DNA from: Prevotellaceae bacterium
Lineage (GTDB): Bacteria > Bacteroidota > Bacteroidia > Bacteroidales > UBA932
Length of the DNA stretch: 64,000 nucleotides
Direction: 5' to 3'
NCBI GenBank assembly: GCA_031266015.1
Contig: JAISBU010000004.1
Span: 79,521-143,520, forward strand
The position numbers and the translations under genes were made by a program. Under the pieces are notes generated by a model. The model searched no databases. It was given only the letters and a program-made list of their open reading frames with translations, and was not told the origin of the DNA. This document shows, piece after piece, positions 9,210 through 16,628 of the stretch (position 1 is its first letter; every line of letters starts with the position of its first letter).

Positions 9210-10223
9210 TTATTTGTCTAAGGTTAATAAGAATTTAGACAGCTTTTCAAGTTCGCTGTCTTTGAAAGTAACTGTGCAATCGCTGAATTGGCAAATAGCT
9301 TTTAGTGCAGAACTTCTCTCGAAATTTCCTGCACCGTCAATGATGTAAGCGATTTTATGCCCTGCTTTTTTGAGTTGATTTTGTCTGTCTTGTGCTTGAC
9401 CTGCTTTACGTTCTATTGTGCTGTTAGTCGTAACCTGAAAACTTACTTCAATGGCACAATATTTTCCTTTAGGCGATTTGGCAACAATATCGTAAGAAAG
9501 CGGTGTTCGTTGATTTTGGCTTATGTTCGGAATTTGCTTTTTCCTGAAATCCCACTTTGGAAGTCGTTCCTGTAAAAAATTAACTACATATTTTTGAGCA
9601 AGGTTGCCTAATGAATTTGCTGTTGCACCGCCTGTAATTCGGCTAACCCAAATGTAGCGTTGCCTTACAAAAGTGTCTAATTCTTTTTTGTGTCCGATAA
9701 GTGTCCCGATGTTACATTTTTCTAAAATATCATTGGGAATATTGTTGGCAGTAGAGGAACCTCCAAACAAAATTAAGTTGATAATATCTTCAATAACAAG
9801 TGTAAGATTTTCAACTTTTGAAAGTCCGACACCATCAACTTTTAAGTGTGTATTATTCCAAGTTTTTTTGCCTGAAAGAGTTTGAAATTCGTAGTCATAA
9901 TTTTTCCCATTCCAAGAAAAATCCATTGTGTTATTCTCAAACACTTTTGGAAGTTCTGTTTTAAATCTCATCAATTTCTCTCCGCCAATATCGGAAAGTA
10001 CCATAAGGTGTTTCAAGAAAAGGTTTGCAGAAAGTTGTTTTGAATTGGCTAAAACTTTTTTCCAAGCGAAAGGTTCTGCGTCTGCAATGTTTAGCAAGCT
10101 GATAAACTTATCCTGTGTTTCAATCAGTTTTGGAATAATGCTAGAATTGCGTTCCATTTCGGCAATTCTTTCAGGCCAAAACTTTAATGCATTTACTTCT
10201 AAATCTTCTATTTTTCTTGTCAT
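9210..10223 (-). CDS. Putative type II restriction endonuclease (PD-(D/E)XK-like)
   Basis: 337 residues, no family I can name. The strongest catalytic candidate is near the C-terminus: Asp245 (LSYDIVAKS) and Glu259 (AIEVSFQV), separated by 13 residues across a hydrophobic strand, as in the PD-(D/E)XK fold. The residue two after the Glu is Ser rather than Lys, so the active site is atypical (some type II enzymes vary here). Gene order, controller-endonuclease-methyltransferase with a 4-base overlap upstream and a 3-base gap downstream, is the main support for the function. Alternative: a nuclease of an unrecognised defence system. Confidence 0.65.
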   Translation of the reverse strand: MTRKIEDLEVNALKFWPERIAEMERNSSIIPKLIETQDKFISLLNIADAEPFAWKKVLANSKQLSANLFLKHLMVLSDIGGEKLMRFKTELPKVFENNTMDFSWNGKNYDYEFQTLSGKKTWNNTHLKVDGVGLSKVENLTLVIEDIINLILFGGSSTANNIPNDILEKCNIGTLIGHKKELDTFVRQRYIWVSRITGGATANSLGNLAQKYVVNFLQERLPKWDFRKKQIPNISQNQRTPLSYDIVAKSPKGKYCAIEVSFQVTTNSTIERKAGQAQDRQNQLKKAGHKIAYIIDGAGNFERSSALKAICQFSDCTVTFKDSELEKLSKFLLTLDK

Positions 10224-10552
10224 TTGCTGTTCTTAGTTAAGTATTTTATTTTTTCTTCTGCCACTTTCAAAATTTCAATTCCGTTTTCTTCTTCAAGAAG
10301 TTGATAGGTGATTTTGTCACTTAAATATTTAATTTTTAACTCTGCTTTATCAATATTAAATATCTTAGATATTCCTTCAATAATTTGCTCGTTAGCATTT
10401 CGCTCATTCTTTTCTATTTTGCTTAGGGTAGAAGTGTCAATGTCTAATGCAGCAGCGATTTTCCTCAATGGAAGATTAACATTTTCCCGAAGTGTTCTGA
10501 TATATTCTCCAAATGATATTTTTTCTACTGTTGACATTTTCTGCTTTGGCAT
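10220..10552 (-). CDS. Xre-family HTH regulator (restriction controller-like)
   Basis: 110 residues from the ATG at 10552 (a second ATG at 10537 is possible; the open frame extends further upstream but there runs through the boundary inverted repeat). Classic helix-turn-helix: EYIRTLRENVNLPLRKIAAALDIDTSTLSKIEKNER, here quoted only in part as RKIAAALDIDTSTLSKIEK. First gene of the operon and overlapping the endonuclease start by 4 bases, the position of C-proteins that time endonuclease expression after methylation. A C-terminal ~45-residue tail extends beyond the usual C-protein size. Confidence 0.85.
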   Translation of the reverse strand: MPKQKMSTVEKISFGEYIRTLRENVNLPLRKIAAALDIDTSTLSKIEKNERNANEQIIEGISKIFNIDKAELKIKYLSDKITYQLLEEENGIEILKVAEEKIKYLTKNSK

Positions 10553-10640
10553 TATTTGTCCAAAATTAGCAAACTGTTTTTGTTTACCAAAATTTTTAGT
10601 AGGATTTTGTTGTTGTCTGGCTGGAAGCGTTAGCAAAATT

Positions 10641-10700
10641 GCAGCTCTTTTGCAAGCTTTGGCTTGTGCGTGGGCTTCGTGCGGCTTGCAAAAGAGCTGC
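10641..10700. repeat. Perfect inverted repeat at the right boundary of the island
   Basis: A 16-base perfect inverted repeat: GCAGCTCTTTTGCAAG (10641-10656) and its complement at 10685-10700, with a 28-base loop. The left arm and the start of the loop carry the 26-base direct repeat shared with 4262-4287. It lies just upstream of the controller gene. It may be an island end, a folded recombination site, or a transcriptional element. Confidence 0.6.
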
Positions 10701-10971
10701 AAGTGCGTGGGAAAAAGAAATAAATTTTTGCAGAGCCTGTAGCGTGGGTGCAGCGGCTTTACACATAATGACTAATTATAGGAAAAAATATCGGGCTGGC
10801 TTCGTGCGGTTGGTGTACGTGGGCTTTTATTTAGGCGAAGCCCGCAGCGAAAATGAACGTTGGGAATTGTGCGGTTGCATTTTGCCCTATAATTTATATT
10901 ATATTAAATAGGATAACTCGTAGAACCCCAAGCTGTAACGATTTGGCGTGTAAAAAAAATGTCAAAGAACA
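10701..10971. other. Non-coding stretch beyond the island end
   Basis: No convincing gene is visible between the inverted repeat and corA. It contains a near-repeat of the loop sequence (GGCTTCGTGCGG at about 10797, matching GGGCTTCGTGCGG at 10672), suggesting a decayed second copy of the boundary element. An open frame across 10639-10911 covers the repeat and has no protein-like composition. Confidence 0.35.
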
Positions 10972-11931
10972 TTACAAAAGTTTTTTAAACCTAAAAATAA
11001 GCAAAGTTAAGGCAACGCTAAGTACCATGAAGATTATAGCAAACGGATAGCCCCAGACCCACTCCAACTCCGGCATAACCTTGAAGTTCATACCGTATAT
11101 GCTGCCGATAAGCGTTGGCGGCATAAAAATCAGCGAGGCAACGGTGAATACTTTGATGACTTTATTTTGCTCCAAAGAAATAAGACCCATTACGGTATTC
11201 TGCAGGAATTCCAGACGCTCAAAAGCAAAGTCGGCGTGGCTAACCAGCGATCCGGTGTCCTTAATCATAATGTTGAGCTTAGGATTGGTATCGCGCGGAA
11301 AACGGTCGCTTTTGAGGATGCTGCTGAGCATGCGCTGCTTATCAATGATGCTTTCGCGCATGAGCATGGTATTTTCCTGTAATCGATTAATGGTCAACAG
11401 CAACTCGCTGTCTAAGTGTGAGTTGTAATTCTCTACGGATTGACGGTTGATAACGGCAATTTCCTTTGCCAACATTTCCACCATATCCGCGTCAATGTCA
11501 ATGCGGTTCTCAAGTATGGACACCATAACGTGGAAACAGGTCGGATACACCCTGAAGTTGGCGTATAGCTTACGAATAGTTTCGCTGAACGCGCGCAATC
11601 CTATGGGGCGAACGGTAACCAGCACTCCCTCGCACAAAATAAACGACACCTGCTCGGAGTTAAGCGCATTTTCGGCAGGTGCAATCATGAACGAGGTATT
11701 GGCGTATAGCGCACTCTCGTCCTCAAAGTAGCGAGAGCTGCTCTCAATTTCTTCCGCCTGTTGCCGGGTTTGCAAGCTTATGCTCAGGAAGTCTTCAATG
11801 GTTTTGCGCTCGATCTCATCCGGCGCCATCATGTCAATCCACAACACCTCATCGTAGCCCAAATCGCTGAGCAACTTTAGGTCGGTGCTGTTGATTACAC
11901 GATTGTTGTCTTTTATGTAGTAGTTTACCAT
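10972..11931 (-). CDS. corA: CorA-family magnesium/cobalt transporter
   Basis: 319 residues. The pore signature YGMN (in SIYGMNFKVMPELEW) sits between two C-terminal membrane helices (about residues 258-278 and 293-312), as in pentameric CorA channels, with a long cytosolic N-terminal domain and a basic tail (FRFKKLL). Imports Mg2+ (or Co2+) across the inner membrane. It stands alone, leftward, next to the island's right end and with AT content typical of the chromosome, so it is probably part of the ancestral backbone. Confidence 0.94.
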   Translation of the reverse strand: MVNYYIKDNNRVINSTDLKLLSDLGYDEVLWIDMMAPDEIERKTIEDFLSISLQTRQQAEEIESSSRYFEDESALYANTSFMIAPAENALNSEQVSFILCEGVLVTVRPIGLRAFSETIRKLYANFRVYPTCFHVMVSILENRIDIDADMVEMLAKEIAVINRQSVENYNSHLDSELLLTINRLQENTMLMRESIIDKQRMLSSILKSDRFPRDTNPKLNIMIKDTGSLVSHADFAFERLEFLQNTVMGLISLEQNKVIKVFTVASLIFMPPTLIGSIYGMNFKVMPELEWVWGYPFAIIFMVLSVALTLLIFRFKKLL

Positions 11932-12007
11932 TTTTAGTAGATTTTCGTTGGGATGAATGTTTTCGAAGCAAGTCTACGTTGGCTTTGTTCAGCCGGCTAC
12001 CGTGCAT

Positions 12008-12754
12008 TTACGGTTGGTATTCCGCAGGTAGCTTACTTAAAAACAGCTTCATCCCTTCCCTTTTTCTATCATCAAGCCGGTAGCTGATGTTGTTCCTGAG
12101 ATAGTAGGCTACATCTACTCCGTTATACTTCAACTTTTGCTCCTCTATAACGGTGTTTATACGCTGAATACCAAAGTGTAATGATTTACTCAGCTGGTCA
12201 ATGGCCTCTTCGGAAACTCCCGCTCGGGCTACCCAAGCGGCAAATACAAAAGGCAAGCCGGTGTGAGCAATCCATGTTTCGGCAAGATCATACGTATAGG
12301 CAAATTTTTGCGCCAGGCCAAAGGTTTTATCGCCAATGAGCACGTAGCCTGTGTTGGATAGCGCCGTAGAAGGAGCGCTAACCAGGGGGGTGAACGTTGG
12401 GGTTATTCTCCAATACTCCTTGGCTAGCACCCGTATCAGCTGCACCGAGGTGCGGGAGTGGCCATCCAGGTAAATGGTCTGTAAATCCTCTACGGGAGAG
12501 TTGGAAAACAGGCAAACGGTGGCTACCGAAGCAACGGCGCCTATACAGTAATCGGTAATAATCTGGTAGTGAGGGATATGTGGAATGGCGACAACGGGAG
12601 TAAGCGCTATGTCAACCTCACCCGTGAGCAGCTTTTGGGCGCATATGGCAGGAACATCCAACGAAAGATGAAGACTGTTGTGCGGCGATTGCTGCAATCC
12701 GTACACAAAAGGCGCGGCGTTCAAGTAGGACACCGCCGAAACGTTTACCTGCAT
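12008..12754 (-). CDS. mqnA: Chorismate dehydratase MqnA (futalosine pathway)
   Basis: First step of the futalosine route to menaquinone, dehydrating chorismate to 3-enolpyruvylbenzoate. The N-terminus VNVSAVSYLNAAPFVYGL is the family hallmark, followed by the periplasmic-binding-like fold with LTGEVDIALTPV and YVLIGDKTFG. The frame opens at 12892, but ATG 12754 gives the standard N-terminus (248 residues). Presence of mqnA indicates this organism makes menaquinone by the futalosine path rather than the Men path. The other mqn genes are not in the window. Confidence 0.87.
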   Translation of the reverse strand: MQVNVSAVSYLNAAPFVYGLQQSPHNSLHLSLDVPAICAQKLLTGEVDIALTPVVAIPHIPHYQIITDYCIGAVASVATVCLFSNSPVEDLQTIYLDGHSRTSVQLIRVLAKEYWRITPTFTPLVSAPSTALSNTGYVLIGDKTFGLAQKFAYTYDLAETWIAHTGLPFVFAAWVARAGVSEEAIDQLSKSLHFGIQRINTVIEEQKLKYNGVDVAYYLRNNISYRLDDRKREGMKLFLSKLPAEYQP

Positions 12755-12976
12755 GGTTGTTCGGCTCTTGACTAAATGGTTAAACTTATCCCGATGGCAT
12801 AATTTCCGTATTGTAATCCTCGACAGGGTTTGCTTTTCGGATACAAATTTAGAAAATTTTTTGCTTAAAAATTCCGTGTTCGAGAAAAACACTTAAGTCG
12901 CAAGTAGCCAGCGAGAGGTATAGCAATTGTTAAGGATTTGTTGATTAGTTTTTTATGAAAGCAGAATTTTGCGAGC

Positions 12977-12984
12977 TATTTTTG
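12977..12984 (+). promoter_or_regulatory. Bacteroidota -7 box (TATTTTTG) upstream of purB
   Basis: TATTTTTG fits the TAnnTTTG consensus of the primary Bacteroidota sigma factor. It would start a transcript near 12990, giving purB a leader of about 110 bases. A second match (TAATTTTG, 13094-13101) lies only 2 bases before the purB ATG and is less likely to be used. No good -33 TTG is placed for either. The leader contains a 36-codon open frame (12986-13096), perhaps by chance. Confidence 0.35.
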
Positions 12985-13102
12985 TATGAAAGTTGTCATT
13001 GTAAGCTTGCAGAATTACCTGTGCGTATATTATCCTGAACTTATCGATGAGTGCGATGAGAAAAAACCCGTAATATCCTCATTATTAAACTATTAATTTT
13101 GT

Positions 13103-14446
13103 ATGAACCTCTCCCCTCTTACCGCCATATCGCCTGTAGATGGCCGCTATCGCAGGCAAACGCAGGAGCTGGCCGCATACTTTTCTGAGTACGCGCTCAT
13201 TCGGTATAGAGTACAGGTTGAAGTAGAGTATTTTATCGCGCTGTGTGAGCTTCCTCTTCCGCAGCTGGAAGAGGTCAATGCTACCCTTTTCCCGAAGCTA
13301 CGTGCTATATATGAGCAATTTACCGAACAGGATGCTCTACAAGTAAAAGAGGTAGAGAAGACTACCAACCACGATGTCAAAGCGGTAGAGTACTTTCTGA
13401 AGCGGCGATTTACCGATTTGGAAATGCAGCAATGGCTAGAGTTTATTCACTTTGGGCTAACATCGCAGGACATAAATAATACCGCTACCCCATTGAGCCT
13501 TAAGCTGGCGCTGGAGCAGCGGTACTACCCTGTTTACAATACTTTGGTTCAAACGCTTAACGAGTATGCCGAGGCTTGGAAAAATATTCCAATGTTGGCA
13601 CGTACTCACGGTCAGCCGGCCTCTCCTACTCGTTTAGGTAAGGAGGTTAAAGTTTTTATTGAACGATTACACGTTCAAATGCAGCAGCTCAGGCAAATAC
13701 CTTTCTCGGCAAAGTTTGGCGGAGCTACAGGGAACTTCAACGCTCACAAAGTTGCTTATCCTCAGGTAGATTGGATAAAGTTTGCCAATAATTTGGTGGA
13801 TAATAAGTTAGGTTTGAGCCGCTCGCAAACTACTACCCAAATTGAGCACTACGACAACCTGGCGGCTATCTTTGATGCCTTAAAGCGCATCAACACCATC
13901 TTGATTGACCTTAGTCGTGATGTGTGGACGTATATTTCCATGGGTTATTTCAAGCAAAAGATTAAGTCCGGAGAGGTTGGATCATCTGCCATGCCGCACA
14001 AGGTAAACCCTATAGATTTTGAGAATGCTGAGGGTAACTTAGGTATTGCTAACGCCCTGCTGGAGCACTTGGCGGCTAAACTTCCTATCTCCCGCTTACA
14101 AAGAGACTTAACTGATAGCACAGCGCTGCGCAACGTGGGAGTGCCCATGGCGCATACTGCAATTGCCTTTGCATCACTGCAAAAAGGCTTAGGTAAGCTT
14201 ATTGTAGATGAGCAGGCCATTGCAGCAGAGCTGGATAACAACTGGGCGGTGGTTGCCGAGGGTGTACAAACCATCCTTCGCAGAGAGGGTTATCCGCAAC
14301 CCTATGAGGCATTAAAGGCGCTGACACGTACCCATCAGCATATTACACAACAATCTATGTTAGAGTTTATTAATTCACTTAGTGTAAATGAAAACATTAA
14401 GGCTGAGCTAAGGACGTTGAGTCCGAATTTATATACGGGCTACTAA
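13103..14446 (+). CDS. purB: Adenylosuccinate lyase
   Basis: 447 residues. Cleaves SAICAR and adenylosuccinate in purine synthesis. The fumarase-superfamily signature SSAMPHKVNPIDFEN is intact, with the active-site HTHGQPASPT-type loop (ARTHGQPASPTRLGKEV) and FIHFGLTSQDINNTA upstream. N-terminus starting LSPLTAISPVDGRY is standard for the longer bacterial form. Single gene, with no purine neighbours here. Confidence 0.97.
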   Translation: MNLSPLTAISPVDGRYRRQTQELAAYFSEYALIRYRVQVEVEYFIALCELPLPQLEEVNATLFPKLRAIYEQFTEQDALQVKEVEKTTNHDVKAVEYFLKRRFTDLEMQQWLEFIHFGLTSQDINNTATPLSLKLALEQRYYPVYNTLVQTLNEYAEAWKNIPMLARTHGQPASPTRLGKEVKVFIERLHVQMQQLRQIPFSAKFGGATGNFNAHKVAYPQVDWIKFANNLVDNKLGLSRSQTTTQIEHYDNLAAIFDALKRINTILIDLSRDVWTYISMGYFKQKIKSGEVGSSAMPHKVNPIDFENAEGNLGIANALLEHLAAKLPISRLQRDLTDSTALRNVGVPMAHTAIAFASLQKGLGKLIVDEQAIAAELDNNWAVVAEGVQTILRREGYPQPYEALKALTRTHQHITQQSMLEFINSLSVNENIKAELRTLSPNLYTGY

Positions 14447-14531
14447 AAGAAATTTATTGTTTAACAAGTAAAAACTATTGCGCATTCGAATACCCTAGGG
14501 TGAATGGTAAAAATTTTAAACCCTTCGTTTT

Positions 14532-15494
14532 GTGTCCAGCATACAGTATCCTTACGTTACCGCATCTCCGGAGATGTTGAGCTTAGCCGCTCTTTTGCCG
14601 GAGCTACCCGTAGCGCCATCAGAGCCAACGCCACCGGCGCTTCAACAACGATTGCAGCCTGATTTTACAACGCTGCCAATGTTTGACAGAATCGGTTACA
14701 GGCAGTATTTATTAAGTGGTCGAATTTGTAAAAAGGCATACTTTTTACGACAAAAGAAGCTCTTTGATTACAGACATTTTGCGCACGACGTGGTAGATTA
14801 CTGTCAGGCGTTAAGCTACTATCGTATGCAGCATATGGCCTACGAAGAAGAGGTGCGGCGGCGTACTACTCCGGATAAGGTGGAGCGCTGTCGGAAAAAG
14901 GCGCTGAAAATGCTGCTGAAAAATGCTAAAAAACCGGTATTTACCGAAGGTGCTAAGCAACGAAAGCGTGGCGTGTCGGAGCGGCACTTTCAGGAGCTGC
15001 TGGAGAAAAAATTTAAAGGAAAAATATTCGGCGACCTGGTGTTTATGGGCGAAAACAATATGTTTTATCCCGACTACGTTTACTGGGATAAGCGGCTGAA
15101 TCTGGTGATTGACATAGAGGTGGACGAACCCTATGTTAGCTTTTCCGGGCGCCCTATTCACTACATTGATCCACAGCGTGGTAGTGTGGATGCCCGTAGG
15201 GATAAGCAAATTATAGGTTTGCAATGGATGGTGTTACGTTTTGCCGAACGGCAAATATTTGAGCAGCCCACAGAGTGCTTAAGGTATGTGGAGGAGCTGG
15301 TGGCGCAAATTGCTACAAAGCTGACATTTGATTTTGATAACATTGGAATAGTAAAAAAAATAGAAAAATGGGGCAAGGAAGATGCGCTTCGTATGGTGCA
15401 GGAATACTACAGAGCCTCTTATATGCCGCAAGAATTACAAGTTTACATCAAAGCGAGACATGCGAGCAAAAAGTATACGGCAGGTCTTGCCTAG
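14532..15494 (+). CDS. DUF559/VSR-like putative nuclease, copy 1
   Basis: 320 residues, GTG start. The start is supported by alignment to the neighbouring paralog: both begin with a short basic stretch then YPY and a LxPELP motif. Residues ~140-260 carry a conserved core: QRKRGVSERHFQELL, then YPDYVYWDKRLNLVIDIEVDEPY, where the Asp and the E-V-D pair match the PD-(D/E)XK-like active site of DUF559 proteins, and a C-terminal strand WMVLRFAERQIF. N-terminal ~130 residues and C-terminal ~60 are family-specific. Substrate unknown. It follows purB by 85 bases and has an in-frame stop just upstream of the GTG. Possibly a DNA repair or defence nuclease, unproven. Confidence 0.6.
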   Translation: MSSIQYPYVTASPEMLSLAALLPELPVAPSEPTPPALQQRLQPDFTTLPMFDRIGYRQYLLSGRICKKAYFLRQKKLFDYRHFAHDVVDYCQALSYYRMQHMAYEEEVRRRTTPDKVERCRKKALKMLLKNAKKPVFTEGAKQRKRGVSERHFQELLEKKFKGKIFGDLVFMGENNMFYPDYVYWDKRLNLVIDIEVDEPYVSFSGRPIHYIDPQRGSVDARRDKQIIGLQWMVLRFAERQIFEQPTECLRYVEELVAQIATKLTFDFDNIGIVKKIEKWGKEDALRMVQEYYRASYMPQELQVYIKARHASKKYTAGLA

Positions 15495-15577
15495 CGCTTC
15501 TTTGACTAAATAACCGGAATAATCGCTCTACCTTTTGTATTAACCAGTGCTACATGCTGCTGCAACAGTAACGTAAC

Positions 15578-16390
15578 ATGAAAACAAGAAGCTACCCTTA
15601 CATTGTGGCCGCAACGCGGCTACTCAACACAGCCAACCTGCAACCGGAGCTCCCTACCCCACCCGAACATCCTAATCATCTTAGTATCAAGGATGTAGAG
15701 AAAGGGAAAACCTCCGTGGATTACGAACAGGAGCTGGCATTTTTTCAAATTCAACAGGAGGAATACGAGCTGGAGCTGCATGAGCTGCTCTCCAGGGTGA
15801 ATGTGAAACACTACCGACAAACCGCTCGACTAGAGCTGCTTCAGCGCGCTCCTAAGCCATTGTCGGCCGCAGGACATGTTCAGCGTAAGCGTGGCGCCTC
15901 AGAGAGCTTTTTCTGCGATATTCTTAAAAAAAAATTCGCGGAAAAGATACTCACTAACGTGTTCTTTGTGAAGCACAACAGCGTATTTTATCCCGATTTT
16001 CTCTACTGGGATCCGGATTCAAACCTTACCATTGATATAGAAATCGATGAACCCTATGTGGGCTACTCGGGGCACGCCATTCACCACCTGAGCAGCCGCA
16101 CCTGCACCTCTGTTGATGATGAGCGCGATGCCGCCATAGCCTCTAAGCTATGGGTGGTGGTGCGTTTTGCCGAAGAGCAGATCTTCAATCATCCTGCGGC
16201 TTGCGCTGAGTACATCGCTCGGCTGGCAAAAAGCATAATCAACAACCTAAGCTTGAATTTTACTACACAGCTTGTTCCCCGTGTACAAAAATGGACGGAG
16301 GAAGAAGCTGCTGAAATGGCGCGTCTCAGGTACAGAAACCAATACGTCCCAAACAACCTGCAAGGTCTGATCAGGATTCGAGAGGTGTAA
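15578..16390 (+). CDS. DUF559/VSR-like putative nuclease, copy 2 (tandem paralog)
   Basis: 270 residues, ATG start. Clearly homologous along its length to the preceding protein: QRKRGASESFFCDIL, YPDFLYWDPDSNLTIDIEIDEPYVGYSG and WVVVRFAEEQIF match copy 1, and all candidate catalytic residues (D in PDF, E-I-D in IDIEIDE) are kept. It lacks about 40 residues of copy 1's N-terminal region. Separated from copy 1 by 83 bases with no other gene. Tandem duplication followed by divergence is inferred; both copies retaining the core suggests each is used. Confidence 0.6.
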   Translation: MKTRSYPYIVAATRLLNTANLQPELPTPPEHPNHLSIKDVEKGKTSVDYEQELAFFQIQQEEYELELHELLSRVNVKHYRQTARLELLQRAPKPLSAAGHVQRKRGASESFFCDILKKKFAEKILTNVFFVKHNSVFYPDFLYWDPDSNLTIDIEIDEPYVGYSGHAIHHLSSRTCTSVDDERDAAIASKLWVVVRFAEEQIFNHPAACAEYIARLAKSIINNLSLNFTTQLVPRVQKWTEEEAAEMARLRYRNQYVPNNLQGLIRIREV

Positions 16391-16529
16391 ATGAGGCGTA
16401 TAAACTAGCGCCTCCCCATACGCATGAGCGTGCTTCATCTCGCTCAGCATTTACATATGTATCGTGCTTTCCCAAGCCGGTAGCTCAGCTAAAAAACACA
16501 ATTGAAGAACAAGAATCCATATTTTATTA

Positions 16530-16537
16530 TATTTTTG
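16530..16537 (+). promoter_or_regulatory. Bacteroidota -7 box (TATTTTTG) upstream of the pectate lyase gene
   Basis: TATTTTTG matches TAnnTTTG, 91 bases before the pectate lyase ATG. A transcript from it would begin near 16544 and place the long GTGTGCGCACAC hairpin directly in the 5' leader. Confidence 0.4.
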
Positions 16538-16549
16538 CAGTCTATAAAA

Positions 16550-16589
16550 TTTCGTGTGCGCACACGTAGTTCTGTGTGCGCACACGAAA
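16550..16589 (+). repeat. Double palindrome / hairpin in the pectate lyase leader
   Basis: A 16-base perfect inverted repeat (16550-16565 and 16574-16589) with an 8-base loop. Each arm is itself the palindrome CGTGTGCGCACACG, so the site can be read as two tandem operators or one very stable hairpin. It lies between the predicted start site and the ATG, where it could bind a regulator or block translation or transcription. Confidence 0.6.
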
Positions 16590-16628
16590 CGGTGAAATTT
16601 TAAATTTTTCGGTAGAGCATAACACCAA

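Noticed and set aside
10639..10911. Open frames across the right island boundary
   Set aside because: They arise from the inverted repeat and lack protein-like character; the ATG at 10552 is the better start for the controller gene.
12986..13096. 36-codon open frame before purB
   Set aside because: Could be a leader peptide, but nothing beyond an ATG just past a -7 box supports it.
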